Counted from the first letter of the stretch, positions 44,915 through 54,522 are shown. The stretch is 64,000 nucleotides of DNA from Pseudomonas rhizophila (GCF_003033885.1 NZ_CP024081.1:2028467-2092466), one strand, 5' to 3'. The notes: generated by a model from the letters alone, not told the origin. Numbers and translations: made by a program.

Positions 44915-47329
44915 ATGAGCACTGAGGGTGCTATGAGTCGAAGCCGTCTGCTACCGAGCCTGCTCGGCATTCTGCTTCTATTGATGGGCCTGGCCCTGTT
45001 GGCGGGGGGAATCAAGCTGAGCACGCTTGGCGGCTCGCTGTATTACCTGCTGGCCGGTATCGGCCTGGCGCTGACCGGCGTGCTGCTGATCATGGCCCGG
45101 CGTGCAGCCCTGGGCCTGTACGCGCTGGTGCTGTTCGCCAGCACCGTGTGGGCGCTGTGGGAAGTGGGCCTGGACTGGTGGCAACTGGTGCCGCGCCTGG
45201 CAATGCTGTTTGCCTTGGGCATCGTCATGTTGCTGCCGTGGTTCCGCCGTCCACTGTTGACCCCCGACGCTTCGCCCATGGGCACCCGTGCTTTGGGCGC
45301 CGCCGTGGTTATTGCCGGCATCACCGCGCTCGCCAGCCAGTTCACCAATCCGGGTGAAATCGAGGGCCAACTGGACCGCGACAGCGTGCCTGGCATGACC
45401 AACACCGCCCCGGCGATGCCGGACGGGGATTGGAACTCCTATGGCCGCAGTGCCCATGGTGACCGTTATTCGCCTCTGGCGCAGATCACCCCCGAGAACG
45501 TCAGCAAGCTGGAACCGGCCTGGACCTATCGCACTGGCGACCTGCCAGGGCCGAACGACCCGGGTGAGACCACGGCGGAAAACACACCGCTGAAGGTCAA
45601 CGGCATGCTCTACGTGTGCACGCCCCACAGCCAGGTGATTGCTTTGGAGCCTGAAACCGGCAAGGAAATCTGGCGGTTCGATCCGAAGCTTTCCACGCAG
45701 AAAGCGGAAAACTTCAAGGGCTGGGCCCACATGACCTGCCGCGGCGTGACCTATCACGATGACGCGGTGTACGCCTCGGCCGAGCAGAGCCCGACCGGCG
45801 CGGCCAGCACCACGCCGGCGAGCACCGTGTGCCCACGCCGGATCTTCCTGCCGACCGCCGACACGCGCCTGATCGCGCTGAACGCCGACACCGGCAAGAT
45901 GTGTGAAGACTTCGGTGACAAGGGCCAGGTCGACCTGACCGCCAACATTGGCGGCTTCACGGCCGGCGGTTACTACTCCACGTCGCCACCGGCCGTGACC
46001 CAGAACCTGGTGGTGATCGGTGGCCACGTCACCGATAACGTCTCCACCGACGAGCCAAGCGGGGTCATCCGCGCCTATGACGTGCACACCGGCGAGCTGG
46101 TGTGGAACTGGGACAGCGGCAACCCGGACGACACTACGCCGATTGCCGAAGGCCAGACCTACACCCGTAACTCGCCGAACATGTGGTCCATGTTCAGCGT
46201 CGATGAAAAACTCGGCATGCTCTACCTGCCGATGGGTAACCAGACGCCCGACCAGTTCGGTGGTTTCCGTACACCAGAATCGGAGAAATACGCCGCCGGC
46301 CTGACCGCGCTGGATATCGCCACCGGCAAGGTGCGCTGGTACTTCCAGTTCACCCACCACGACCTGTGGGACATGGACGTAGGCGGGCAACCGACGCTGA
46401 TGGACTTGAAAACCGCCGATGGCGTGAAGCCGGCGGTACTGGCATCGACCAAGCAGGGCAGCATCTACGTGCTGGACCGCAGCAATGGTCAGCCGATCGT
46501 GCCGATCAAGGAGATCCCGGTGCCGCAAGGCGCGGTAGAGGGTGACTACACCTCGCCGACCCAGCCGATGTCCGACCTGAACTTCGTGCCGCCGGTCCTC
46601 CAGGAACGCGACATGTGGGGCGTGACCCCGTTCGACCAGATGCTGTGCCGGATCGACTTCAAGTCGCTGCGCTACGAAGGCATGTTCACGCCGCCGTCGC
46701 TGCAAGGCTCGATCGTCTACCCAGGTAACTTCGGCGTGTTTGACTGGGGCGGTATTTCGGTTGATCCGGTACGCCAGATCGCTTTCGTCAATCCGAGCTA
46801 CATGGCGTTCAAGTCGAAACTGGTTCCTGCGGCCGAAGTGGCCGGCGGTCCGGGGCGCAAGAGCGAGACCGAAGGCGTGCAGCCGAACAAAGGCGCGCCG
46901 TATGGCGTGATCCTCGAAGCGCTGCTTTCGCCAATGGGCCTGCCTTGCCAGGCACCGGCCTGGGGTTATGTGGCGGCCGTCGACCTGACCAACAACAAAA
47001 CCCTGTGGATGCACAAGAACGGCACCGTGCGTGATAGCTCGCCGGTACCGATCCCGCTGAGCATGGGCGTACCGAGCCTGGGCGGCGCCTTCACCACCGC
47101 CAGCGGCCTGGCGTTCCTGAGCGGCACCCTCGACCAGTACCTGCGTGCCTATGACGTGAAAAACGGCAAGCAACTGTGGGAAGGCCGCCTGCCAGCGGGC
47201 GCCCAGACCACGCCGATGACCTACACCGGCAAGGACGGCAAGCAGTACGTGCTGGTCGTCGCCGGTGGCCATGGTTCCCTGGGTACCAAGCAGGGTGACT
47301 ATGTGATCGCCTATAAACTGCCGGATTAA
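44915..47329 (+). CDS. gcd: Membrane-bound PQQ-dependent glucose dehydrogenase
   Basis: 804 residues. Five N-terminal transmembrane helices (to about 145) anchor an eight-bladed PQQ propeller (from GDWNSYGRSAHGDRYSPLAQI). Oxidises glucose to gluconolactone in the periplasm and feeds electrons to ubiquinone. The gluconate formed acidifies the surroundings and solubilises phosphate. Paired with OprB; start ATG 44915 after CGGAG. Confidence 0.96.
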   Translation: MSTEGAMSRSRLLPSLLGILLLLMGLALLAGGIKLSTLGGSLYYLLAGIGLALTGVLLIMARRAALGLYALVLFASTVWALWEVGLDWWQLVPRLAMLFALGIVMLLPWFRRPLLTPDASPMGTRALGAAVVIAGITALASQFTNPGEIEGQLDRDSVPGMTNTAPAMPDGDWNSYGRSAHGDRYSPLAQITPENVSKLEPAWTYRTGDLPGPNDPGETTAENTPLKVNGMLYVCTPHSQVIALEPETGKEIWRFDPKLSTQKAENFKGWAHMTCRGVTYHDDAVYASAEQSPTGAASTTPASTVCPRRIFLPTADTRLIALNADTGKMCEDFGDKGQVDLTANIGGFTAGGYYSTSPPAVTQNLVVIGGHVTDNVSTDEPSGVIRAYDVHTGELVWNWDSGNPDDTTPIAEGQTYTRNSPNMWSMFSVDEKLGMLYLPMGNQTPDQFGGFRTPESEKYAAGLTALDIATGKVRWYFQFTHHDLWDMDVGGQPTLMDLKTADGVKPAVLASTKQGSIYVLDRSNGQPIVPIKEIPVPQGAVEGDYTSPTQPMSDLNFVPPVLQERDMWGVTPFDQMLCRIDFKSLRYEGMFTPPSLQGSIVYPGNFGVFDWGGISVDPVRQIAFVNPSYMAFKSKLVPAAEVAGGPGRKSETEGVQPNKGAPYGVILEALLSPMGLPCQAPAWGYVAAVDLTNNKTLWMHKNGTVRDSSPVPIPLSMGVPSLGGAFTTASGLAFLSGTLDQYLRAYDVKNGKQLWEGRLPAGAQTTPMTYTGKDGKQYVLVVAGGHGSLGTKQGDYVIAYKLPD

Positions 47330-47337
47330 GCGGGAGT

Positions 47338-47452
47338 GATCGTTCCCACGCTCCTGCGTGGGAATGCATCCTCCGACGCTCTGCGTCACCGTTTCAGAAG
47401 CGGAACGCGGAGCGTCCTTGGCGGCGTTCCCACGCTGAGCGTGGGAACGATC
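47338..47452. repeat. Family C inverted repeat (GATCGTTCCCACGC)
   Basis: Perfect 16-bp outer arms GATCGTTCCCACGCTC (47338-47353) and GAGCGTGGGAACGATC (47437-47452). Each has a nested hairpin (CCCACGCTCCTGCGTGGG; CCCACGCTGAGCGTGGG). A third REP family in the window, starting 9 nt after the gcd stop. Confidence 0.9.
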
Positions 47453-47473
47453 TGGGGTAAACCGGCGCTCATG

Positions 47474-47510
47474 AAAAAGGCGACACCTTTGCGGGTGTCG
47501 CCTTTTTCTT
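47474..47510. terminator. Bidirectional terminator between gcd and purT
   Basis: A 14-bp stem AAAAAGGCGACACC / GGTGTCGCCTTTTT with a 6-nt loop and T runs on both strands. Confidence 0.92.
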
Positions 47511-47534
47511 TAGCCCAATGTCATCCCAAGTTAG

Positions 47535-47624
47535 CTGTGGGAGCAAAGCTTGCTCGCGATGCTGGCGCCCTGGTCTTCAGTTGGACCGCGTTATCGTTCA
47601 TCGCGGGCAAGCCTTGCTCCCACA
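47535..47624. repeat. REP doublet (variant A2)
   Basis: CTGTGGGAGCAAAGC/TTGCTCGCGATGC and CATCGCGGGCAAGCC/TTGCTCCCACA. With the family C repeat and the terminator it fills the 321-nt gap between gcd and purT. Confidence 0.9.
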
Positions 47625-47650
47625 GATCACCATGAGGCAAGCGATACTGC

Positions 47651-48832
47651 TTACAACTCGATCTTGACGGCCTGGGAAGCCCGGGTCGCCTTGGCGCGGG
47701 CGGCGTCGATGGACTCGTCTCGCGCCAGGGCCACGCCCAGGCGGCGCTGGCCGTTGACTTCCGGTTTACCGAACAGGCGCAGGGCGGTGTCCGGTTCGGC
47801 CAGGGCAGCGCCGAGGTTGGCGAAAGCGGTCTGGGTCGACTGGCCTTCCACCAGGATCACCGCCGAGGCCGATGGGCCGAACTGGCGGATCAGCGGGATC
47901 GGCAGGCCGAGGATGGCGCGGGCGTGCAGGGCGAACTGCGACAGGTCCTGGGAAATCAGCGTCACCAGGCCGGTGTCGTGTGGGCGCGGCGAGACTTCGC
48001 TGAACCACACCTGGTCACCCTTGATGAACAGCTCGACGCCAAACAGGCCGCGACCACCCAAGGCTTCGGTCACGGCTTTAGCCACGCGCTCGGATTCAGC
48101 CAGGGCCACCGGGCTCATGGCCTGAGGCTGCCAGGATTCCTGATAGTCGCCTTTTTCCTGGCGGTGACCGACCGGTGCGCAGAAGGTGGTGCCGCCAACA
48201 TGGCGCACGGTAAGCAGGGTGATTTCATAGTCGAAATCGATGAAGCCCTCGATGATCACCCGGCCCTTGCCGGCACGGCCGCCTTCCTGGGCGTAGTCCC
48301 AGGCTTTCTGCACGTCATCGGCACTGCGCAGCAGGCTCTGGCCCTTGCCCGAGGAACTCATCACCGGCTTGACCACGCACGGGAAGCCCAGGGTTTCAAC
48401 GGCCTTGCGGTAGTCTTCCACGGTGTCGGCGAAGAAATACGGCGAGGTCGGCAGACCCAACTCTTCGGCGGCCAGGCGCCGGATGCCTTCGCGGTTCATG
48501 GTCAGTTGCGCGGCACGAGCGGTGGGGATCACGGTGAAGCCTTCAGCTTCCAGTTCCACCAGCGTGGCGGTGGCGATGGCTTCGATTTCCGGCACGATGA
48601 AGTGCGGCTTCTCGGCCTCGATCACCGCGCGCAGGGCCGCGCCATCGAGCATGTTGATCACATGGCTGCGATGGGCCACTTGCATGGCCGGCGCGTTGGC
48701 GTAGCGATCCACGGCAATCACTTCAACGCCCAGGCGCTGCAGTTCGATTACCACTTCCTTGCCCAGTTCACCGCTGCCACACAACAAAACGCGGGTCGCG
48801 GTGGGCGACAATGGAGTTCCGATACGGGTCAT
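47651..48832 (-). CDS. purT: Formate-dependent phosphoribosylglycinamide formyltransferase 2
   Basis: 393 residues. ATP-grasp enzyme: N-terminal Rossmann segment ([20 protein letters not shown]), ATP-binding loop with MSSSGKGQS, and the C-terminal metal-binding [13 protein letters not shown]. Converts GAR to FGAR with formate and ATP; its product is the substrate of PurL encoded 9 kb away. Start ATG 48832. Confidence 0.96.
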   Translation of the reverse strand: MTRIGTPLSPTATRVLLCGSGELGKEVVIELQRLGVEVIAVDRYANAPAMQVAHRSHVINMLDGAALRAVIEAEKPHFIVPEIEAIATATLVELEAEGFTVIPTARAAQLTMNREGIRRLAAEELGLPTSPYFFADTVEDYRKAVETLGFPCVVKPVMSSSGKGQSLLRSADDVQKAWDYAQEGGRAGKGRVIIEGFIDFDYEITLLTVRHVGGTTFCAPVGHRQEKGDYQESWQPQAMSPVALAESERVAKAVTEALGGRGLFGVELFIKGDQVWFSEVSPRPHDTGLVTLISQDLSQFALHARAILGLPIPLIRQFGPSASAVILVEGQSTQTAFANLGAALAEPDTALRLFGKPEVNGQRRLGVALARDESIDAARAKATRASQAVKIEL

Positions 48833-48934
48833 CTGAAGGTCCTCAAACAGGAGCGGAGCATCGAGGGTCGCGCGCCGGGCGAGCTTCCCATGGGGAGAAA
48901 GCGCGGCATTTTACATGAACCGCAGGTTTTGGCT

Positions 48935-49402
48935 TCAGCCGGTGACGGCCTGTTTGCGCAAACGCCAGGCCATGATCAGCCACACTGCCGTGACCCCGGC
49001 AAATTTCGAGACCAGCGCGGTGATCACCACGGCCGGTGTCAGGGCATCGATCATGCCGAAGAAAATGAAGGTGTCGAGGGGAATGCTCAGGGCCGAACTG
49101 ATCCACAACCGGTCATGCAGCGGACGCTTGGTGATGGAGAACACCAGCCAGTCAATGCATTCGGATACCGCGAACGCCGTGGCGCTGGCCAGGGCAATGG
49201 TCGGGTCGGAGGTGACGTAGGACAACACCAGCGCCACCAGCATCGCCACGATGGCGCCGTGGCCGAATCGAGTTTGCACCATGTCGCGCAGGACAAACAC
49301 CAGCCCGCCCCAGGCCGACCAGATGATGTCCAGGTGCGGCGCGGCGGAAAACGCGAAGTTGATCAGCACGACGCTGCTGATATAGGCGATCAGGAAAAGC
49401 AT
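48935..49402 (-). CDS. VUT family membrane protein (YhhQ-like queuosine precursor transporter)
   Basis: 155 residues with about five transmembrane helices. SECIDWLVFSITKRPLHDRLWISSALS is the conserved core of the vitamin-uptake-transporter group that includes the preQ0/preQ1 importer YhhQ. The protein is shorter than YhhQ. I see no preQ1 riboswitch upstream. Substrate not proven. Confidence 0.82.
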   Translation of the reverse strand: MLFLIAYISSVVLINFAFSAAPHLDIIWSAWGGLVFVLRDMVQTRFGHGAIVAMLVALVLSYVTSDPTIALASATAFAVSECIDWLVFSITKRPLHDRLWISSALSIPLDTFIFFGMIDALTPAVVITALVSKFAGVTAVWLIMAWRLRKQAVTG

Positions 49403-49454
49403 GGATCGGGGTACCTGGTGGGGTGTAAATCAAGTATTCAAGAGCGACGATAGC

Positions 49455-49543
49455 CCTGTGGGAGCAAAGCTTGCTCGCGATGCAGGCGCCTCGCTTTCTG
49501 AAAGACCTCATTGCCTTCATCGCGGGCAAGCCTTGCTCCCACA
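49455..49543. repeat. REP doublet (variant A2)
   Basis: CTGTGGGAGCAAAGC/TTGCTCGCGATGC and CATCGCGGGCAAGCC/TTGCTCCCACA. It lies upstream of the VUT gene and downstream of the siderophore-interacting protein gene. Confidence 0.9.
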
Positions 49544-49599
49544 CAGGTTGTGTTCGGTCAGTGGGTGCAGGGTACTTTAGCAGGCCAGCACGCCGCACC

Positions 49600-50385
49600 T
49601 CATTCCTCCTCGCTGTCATCCGCCTTCCAATACCCCACCGCCTTCACAAAATCCTGATCCAACCCTTTATCCTCCAACAACACCTTGCGAATCTGTCGCG
49701 ACACCTTGCTCTCGGTGGCGACCCAGGCGTACAGCTTGCCGCCGGGCATTTCCAGGTGCTGCACGGTGGTCAGCAGGTTGTTCTGGCGGCCTTCGCGCAG
49801 CACCCAGATCACGTGTACTTGCGCGGGGCTGTTAAGGATTTGCTGCTCGGCGCCGTTTTCCACTTCCACCACCACCAGCGCACGCCGGTTGGCCGCCAGG
49901 TTTTCCAGGCGACGGGCGATGGCGGGCAGGGCGGTTTCGTCGCCGATCAGCAGGTAGTGGTCGAAGATGTCCGGGACAATCATCGAGCCCCTTGGCCCGG
50001 CGATGTTGAGGTATTGCCCGGGCGTCGCCTGGGTCGCCCAGGTCGCGGCAGGCCCATCGCCATGCAGCACAAAGTCGATGTCCAGCTCCAGCGTCTGCAG
50101 GTCATAACGGCGCGGGGTGTAGTCGCGCATTTGCGGCATCGGGCCCTGATCCTTGCCAGCGCCGGGGGCGAAGTTTTCCAGGGCGGCGTGTTCCTCGGCG
50201 TTCTGTGGGAACAGCAGTTTTACGTGATCGTCGCTGCCGAGGCTGGTGAACCCGGCCAGTTCCGGCCCGCCCAGGGTGATGCGGCGCATGCGCGGGGTCA
50301 GGTCCTGCACTCGCAACACCTGCAGGCGGCGGCGCTTGATCTCGTGGCTGACACGGTGAATGGTGTTTTGATCGACTTCAGTCAT
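49600..50385 (-). CDS. Siderophore-interacting protein (FAD-binding ferric-chelate reductase)
   Basis: 261 residues from ATG 50385 (MTEVDQNTIHRVSHEIKRRR). FAD_binding_9 domain with MRDYTPRRYD (flavin site), then a SIP C-terminal domain (HYLLIGDETALPAI; GYWKAD end). Reduces ferric siderophores to release iron in the cytoplasm. The start overlaps the padR stop by 4 nt (ATGA). No Fur box is evident. Confidence 0.92.
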   Translation of the reverse strand: MTEVDQNTIHRVSHEIKRRRLQVLRVQDLTPRMRRITLGGPELAGFTSLGSDDHVKLLFPQNAEEHAALENFAPGAGKDQGPMPQMRDYTPRRYDLQTLELDIDFVLHGDGPAATWATQATPGQYLNIAGPRGSMIVPDIFDHYLLIGDETALPAIARRLENLAANRRALVVVEVENGAEQQILNSPAQVHVIWVLREGRQNNLLTTVQHLEMPGGKLYAWVATESKVSRQIRKVLLEDKGLDQDFVKAVGYWKADDSEEE

Positions 50386-50969
50386 TGGCTGGACTCCGAA
50401 ACAGGTGGACGGTCGGGACCGTCGATAATGGCTTTGGCGGTGTTGTTGAGCAGGTCGCGAATCCGCAAAGTTTCTTCCGGGCTCCACCGGCCATGGTGTT
50501 TGTGCAGCGCATTGCGCAGGTTATACACCGCTTCGTGGATTTCCGGGGGGCGGTCTTGGCCGCGCAGGGAGCGCTTGCTCGCTTCAATGCGCATGCGTAC
50601 CTCATTCAGCGCCGGGGTCTGGTCTTCAAGGAATAGACGTCCGGCGTCGGTCACGCTGTAGCGTTTTTTTCCACCTTCGGCGTTGCCGGCGATCAATGCG
50701 CCCATTTCCAGGAAGGTCAGGGTCGGATAAATCACGCCGGGGCTGGGGCTATAGGCGCCGTCGAACATGTTTTCGATCCGGCGGATCAAGTCGTAGCCGT
50801 GGCAGGGCTGCTCGCCAATCAGCGCCAGCAACAGCAATTTCAGGTCACCGGAGGCGAAGACCCGGGGGCCCCGGCTACCACGCTCACGGCCTGCGGGTCG
50901 ACGTTCGAAACCATCGTGTTCATCGTGTTCATCGTGTTTTCGGCTGGGATGGGAAGGGGGGACTGTCAT
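50382..50969 (-). CDS. PadR family transcriptional regulator
   Basis: 195 residues from ATG 50969. A His/Asp-rich N-terminal tail (HDEHDEHDG, perhaps metal-binding) is followed by a PadR winged helix (LKLLLLALIGEQPCHGYDLIRRIE, SPGVIYPTLTFLEMGAL) and a helical dimerisation tail. Cotranscribed with the siderophore-interacting protein. Probable autoregulator acting on the GATATATC array just upstream. Confidence 0.9.
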   Translation of the reverse strand: MTVPPSHPSRKHDEHDEHDGFERRPAGRERGSRGPRVFASGDLKLLLLALIGEQPCHGYDLIRRIENMFDGAYSPSPGVIYPTLTFLEMGALIAGNAEGGKKRYSVTDAGRLFLEDQTPALNEVRMRIEASKRSLRGQDRPPEIHEAVYNLRNALHKHHGRWSPEETLRIRDLLNNTAKAIIDGPDRPPVSESSQ

Positions 50970-51398
50970 ATGCCTGCTCTCCGTTCTGCATAAGATAGAA
51001 CTGAGATATATCTTTATCCGTAGATATATCTTTGACCCTCGATATATCTTGGAACTAAGATATATCGAAGTCGGGTTCCAATTGTTTGAAAAAGATAAGA
51101 CCTTACCCGAATCCCTTGCCTGTACGGGCGGCAAAGTAGGCAACTGTCTGCATTTGCAGTTTTAAATCCGGGGTGTGACTTGCAGGTGTGGGTTGTTTCT
51201 TACATCCAAACTTCGGTTTTATATAAAACAGTGTATTTTTCGTTATTGCGCATGGCGGTTTGGCTACGTGCCTTTGGGAATAGGCCTGCTTATTTTTAAT
51301 TAAAGAGAGTGGATCATGCTCCGGCGTTGAGGTCAGGCCAGGCTGTAGTGGGTCTGCAACTTCAAGCCTTCTCTTTATGCTATGAACAGGTGTCAAAC
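50970..51398. other. AT-rich divergent region between padR and the pilus operon
   Basis: 429 nt, clearly more AT-rich than its surroundings. It holds the four GATATATC repeats near padR. An AT-rich stretch with TTTTATATAAAA at about 51218-51229 and TTTTTAATTAAA near 51294 precedes the major pilin gene, the likely pilus promoter zone. No credible ORF. Confidence 0.5.
51005..51066. promoter_or_regulatory. Array of four GATATATC palindromes with exact 18-bp period
   Basis: GATATATC occurs at 51005-51012, 51023-51030, 51041-51048 and 51059-51066. Spacers vary in sequence, so only the 8-bp palindrome and the 18-bp period are conserved. It sits 36-97 nt upstream of the padR start, where it would overlap the promoter. 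Confidence 0.8.
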
Positions 51399-51887
51399 AT
51401 GCTCAAACAAATCGTATCCGGTACTGCTCTGATCGCCGCAGCCCTGAGTTCCTCGCTGGTCTTCGCTCTGGACGATGCCCGCTCTTCTATTCATATCACC
51501 GCGACGATTCCCACCAAGCAGTTCCATGTACTGCCACGCAACCCTGACTTCGGTAAGGATGAAGTCATGCACTACAACCCGGTGACCAACTCCTTGAGCC
51601 CTTTGCGTCAGACCTTCGACGTGAAGAACACCGATGGTTCGGTGCATGCCTACCTCTTGGGTGGTCAGCCTTCGTTGACCAACGGTACGGACGCCATTCC
51701 CCTCATCGCCAGGTTCAACAATGTCACCCTGACCGAGTTTCCTCAGGAAGTGGTGACTGACGCGGCATCCACTCCAGGTACCCAGGCCGACATGCTCATC
51801 ATGGCCTCGACCGTGCCTCTGGAGAGCCAGGTCGGTCAATACACCGCCGACTTCACCGTGATCTTCGACGCGGTGCCTCGCCCGTAA
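51399..51887 (+). CDS. CS1/cable-type (alpha) pilus major subunit
   Basis: 162 residues from ATG 51399. Signal peptide to about residue 23 (LIAAALSSSLVFA). The mature N terminus has the alternating donor strand SIHITATIPTKQFHVLP, typical of CS1 pilins. The rest is an Ig-like pilin domain (PLRQTFDVKNTDGSVHAYLL). First gene of the operon and, by position, the likely shaft pilin. Confidence 0.88.
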   Translation: MLKQIVSGTALIAAALSSSLVFALDDARSSIHITATIPTKQFHVLPRNPDFGKDEVMHYNPVTNSLSPLRQTFDVKNTDGSVHAYLLGGQPSLTNGTDAIPLIARFNNVTLTEFPQEVVTDAASTPGTQADMLIMASTVPLESQVGQYTADFTVIFDAVPRP

Positions 51888-51932
51888 ACCCTTCACTGCC
51901 CGATGGCTTTTCTCGTCCTGCGGGCATGAACG

Positions 51933-51956
51933 CAGGTCGGCCGCCCGGCCGGCCTG
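51933..51956 (+). promoter_or_regulatory. GC-rich hairpin between major pilin and usher genes
   Basis: CAGGTCGGCCG pairs with CGGCCGGCCTG (10 of 11 plus one G-U) with no T run after it. Such structures stabilise upstream pilin mRNA in several fimbrial operons; here that is inferred. Confidence 0.55.
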
Positions 51957-51999
51957 TACCTGGAACGTCCCGATAGTTTGCTGATATGAGAATCCATTG

Positions 52000-54522
52000 A
52001 TGTTTGTGATGACACCCATCGTGGGTGCGCTGGCGCTGTTGTTGTGCGCCAGTGCATTGGCTGCGCCGACCGCCCCGGGTACGACGCCCAGAAGTCTGTT
52101 GTCCCAGGCCAAGGGGCTGCCGGAGGAGTTTGAAGCCCACTTTTTCGATGTGCCTCTGGCGGTTCGTATGGAACTCGATCAACAGTACCTCGGCGAAGCC
52201 ATGGTGGTGTTGACACGCGATGATCGTATTACCTTGCTCGAATTCACCGACACCCAGGACAGCCCGATCCCGCCCGTCGAGCGCGGGCAATGGGAGCAAC
52301 TGCTCAAACAGGGGCGCGCCTTGGGTGCCTGCGAAGCCAAATGCACGGCGGGGCTGCTGGCGGTGCATTACAGCCTTGAACATTCACTGGTGTCGATCCT
52401 CACTGAAAAAGTGGAGCGCGGCAGCGTGGAGAAACGTTATTACGATCAGCCACAGGGGGGCAGTCTGGGCTTGATCGTCAATAACCAACTCAATCTCAAC
52501 GGTGGTCAGGAGCAGGATACGGGCGGGCGTTATGGCCTCAATGCCAGTTCCAGCGTGGGCAACTGGACCCAGTCGTTCGATCTGCAGCTTTCGCGCCTGG
52601 GCGGGCCGGACGATAAGCTCTACCACGCCGTTCATGAGTTGCACACCCAGCGCGAGATGCAAGACAGTTTTTTGCGCCTGGGTTATTTCATGCCGGGCTC
52701 CGATGGTTTGAACCGTCAGATCCGTTCGTTCGGGGCCAACCCGGATACCGCGCTGGGGGTCATGTACGGCAGTTCCGACAGCCTGGTGATCAATAATCCC
52801 AAGCCCAGCGTGTACCCCATTTATGTCACCGCCAGTCGTCAGGCGGCGGTAGAGATCTATCGCAACGGCCTGTTGCTCAATACCCAGGCCGTCAGCGCCG
52901 GCTTGCAGAGCCTGGATACCCGGCCATTGCCTGGCGGCATCTATGAAGTGGAAGTGCGGCTGATTGAAGACGGGCAGACCACCGCCACGTCCCAGGAGCT
53001 GGTCTACAAGCCCAACAACTGGCGCAGCGCCGATGATCGCTGGCGCTACAACCTGTTTGCCGGCCGTGAAACCAAACTGCTGAGCAACTGGGACGATCAA
53101 CCCTCGGGCTTCACGACTGCCGGGGTCGGTCTCAATTACTTGCTGCACCCGCGAGTGGTGTTGGGGCTTTCCACGCGCCAGGTGCAGGACAAGCTGCAGT
53201 ACGGCACCTCGGTGGACTGGACGCTGCCCGCCAACACCAGCTTCTTTGCCAACGTTTACCAGACCGAGCAATACGGCACTGGCATGGACCTGCAGGCGCT
53301 GTACAGCTACGGTCTGGGCAGTGTGGTGGCCAGCCATAATCGCAGTTGGCTGGACACGCGCAACACTTACGAAACCCTGCCTGACGGCACCCGTATCCGC
53401 CAGCGCGACGTGTTCGTCGGCCAGACCAGCAATTCGTCGCTGTCGGTCTCCCATCGACTGAGCAACAAGTCGTCGATCAACGGGCGGCTGTTCTACAGCG
53501 AAGGCAATGTCGAGGGCGCCGGTGTGGACCTGGGATGGACCCAGCGTGGCAAGCTTGGCGGCAGCGATGCCAACTGGCGGTGGTCGGTGTTCGACCGTCC
53601 GGGCACCTCCAGTACCGCCGATCGACGAAATCGCGGCGTGGACCTGAGCGTCAGCGTGGCCTTGGGCGGGCCGGGCGAGTATTGGTCGGGCAGTATCGGC
53701 ACCCGCACATCCCGTGACGGAACGCGGGACAACAATGGGTCGCTGAGCTATCGCCGGGACCTGCAGGATCACGTGCTGCAAAGCGTGTCCGCCACGGTAC
53801 TGGCCGATACCTATGGCGTGGGCCTGTCCGGCCTCGCCAGTTTCGACACCGATACGGTGTACGGCGACGGTTTCATCCAGCGCTCTTCCTACAACAACAA
53901 CCTCACCGGTGGCTTGAACCTCAGCAGCACGGTGGCCGTGGGTGGCCAGAAAGTCGCCTTCACCGGCCTGCCCCAGAGTGGCGGCGCGGGCATGATCGTG
54001 GATGTGGAAACCGACCTGGACGACATCGTCCTGCTCGCCGACGACCTGACGGGTGGCACCACCACCTTGCGTCCCGGCCGCAACTTCGTGCCCATCACCG
54101 CCTATCAGAACAGCCTGTTGACCTTCGACTTCGACGGCGTGCATCCACCGGCGGCCAACATCGAGCCTTCACGCAGCCGCTATCACTTGAACAAAGGGGG
54201 CGTGGACTACCGCAAAGTCAGCGTGATGAGAAGCGTGACCGTGCTCGGTCGTCTGCTGGACGCGCAGGGCCAGCCGCTCAAGGGCCATCACGTGATCAAC
54301 CACGCCAGCCGTGGAGTCAGCGAGGTGGATGGTTTCTTCTCCATGGAGATGAACGCCAGCTCCCCGACGCTTGAAGTGCGCTATGGCAATGACTTGCTTT
54401 GCCAGTTCCGCCTCGACCCGGATAACGCCAACAGCGAGGGCGATGTGTTGATGATCGGTGATTTGCGCTGCACGCCAGACACCCTGGCCGACAGCAACAA
54501 CCCGATCGAGACGGCGGGTTGA
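52000..54522 (+). CDS. CS1-type pilus outer-membrane usher
   Basis: About 840 residues from ATG 52000 (MFVMTPIVGALALLLCASA). Signal peptide, N-terminal periplasmic domain, large beta-barrel from about 150 to 650 with a plug-like insert (GGIYEVEVRLIEDGQTT), and a C-terminal TcfC/E-set-like domain (VSVMRSVTVLGRLLDAQGQPL). Secretes and assembles pilin subunits. Counterpart of CooC/CblC. Confidence 0.88.
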   Translation: MFVMTPIVGALALLLCASALAAPTAPGTTPRSLLSQAKGLPEEFEAHFFDVPLAVRMELDQQYLGEAMVVLTRDDRITLLEFTDTQDSPIPPVERGQWEQLLKQGRALGACEAKCTAGLLAVHYSLEHSLVSILTEKVERGSVEKRYYDQPQGGSLGLIVNNQLNLNGGQEQDTGGRYGLNASSSVGNWTQSFDLQLSRLGGPDDKLYHAVHELHTQREMQDSFLRLGYFMPGSDGLNRQIRSFGANPDTALGVMYGSSDSLVINNPKPSVYPIYVTASRQAAVEIYRNGLLLNTQAVSAGLQSLDTRPLPGGIYEVEVRLIEDGQTTATSQELVYKPNNWRSADDRWRYNLFAGRETKLLSNWDDQPSGFTTAGVGLNYLLHPRVVLGLSTRQVQDKLQYGTSVDWTLPANTSFFANVYQTEQYGTGMDLQALYSYGLGSVVASHNRSWLDTRNTYETLPDGTRIRQRDVFVGQTSNSSLSVSHRLSNKSSINGRLFYSEGNVEGAGVDLGWTQRGKLGGSDANWRWSVFDRPGTSSTADRRNRGVDLSVSVALGGPGEYWSGSIGTRTSRDGTRDNNGSLSYRRDLQDHVLQSVSATVLADTYGVGLSGLASFDTDTVYGDGFIQRSSYNNNLTGGLNLSSTVAVGGQKVAFTGLPQSGGAGMIVDVETDLDDIVLLADDLTGGTTTLRPGRNFVPITAYQNSLLTFDFDGVHPPAANIEPSRSRYHLNKGGVDYRKVSVMRSVTVLGRLLDAQGQPLKGHHVINHASRGVSEVDGFFSMEMNASSPTLEVRYGNDLLCQFRLDPDNANSEGDVLMIGDLRCTPDTLADSNNPIETAG

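Noticed and set aside
49403..49599. preQ1 riboswitch upstream of the VUT gene
   Set aside because: The sequence before the start lacks the conserved preQ1-I loop and A-rich tail; the gap is mainly a REP doublet.
50382..51143. Extended 253-codon reading of the PadR gene
   Set aside because: The added residues are translated from the GATATATC array and AT-rich promoter; homology and the MTVPPSH start support ATG 50969.
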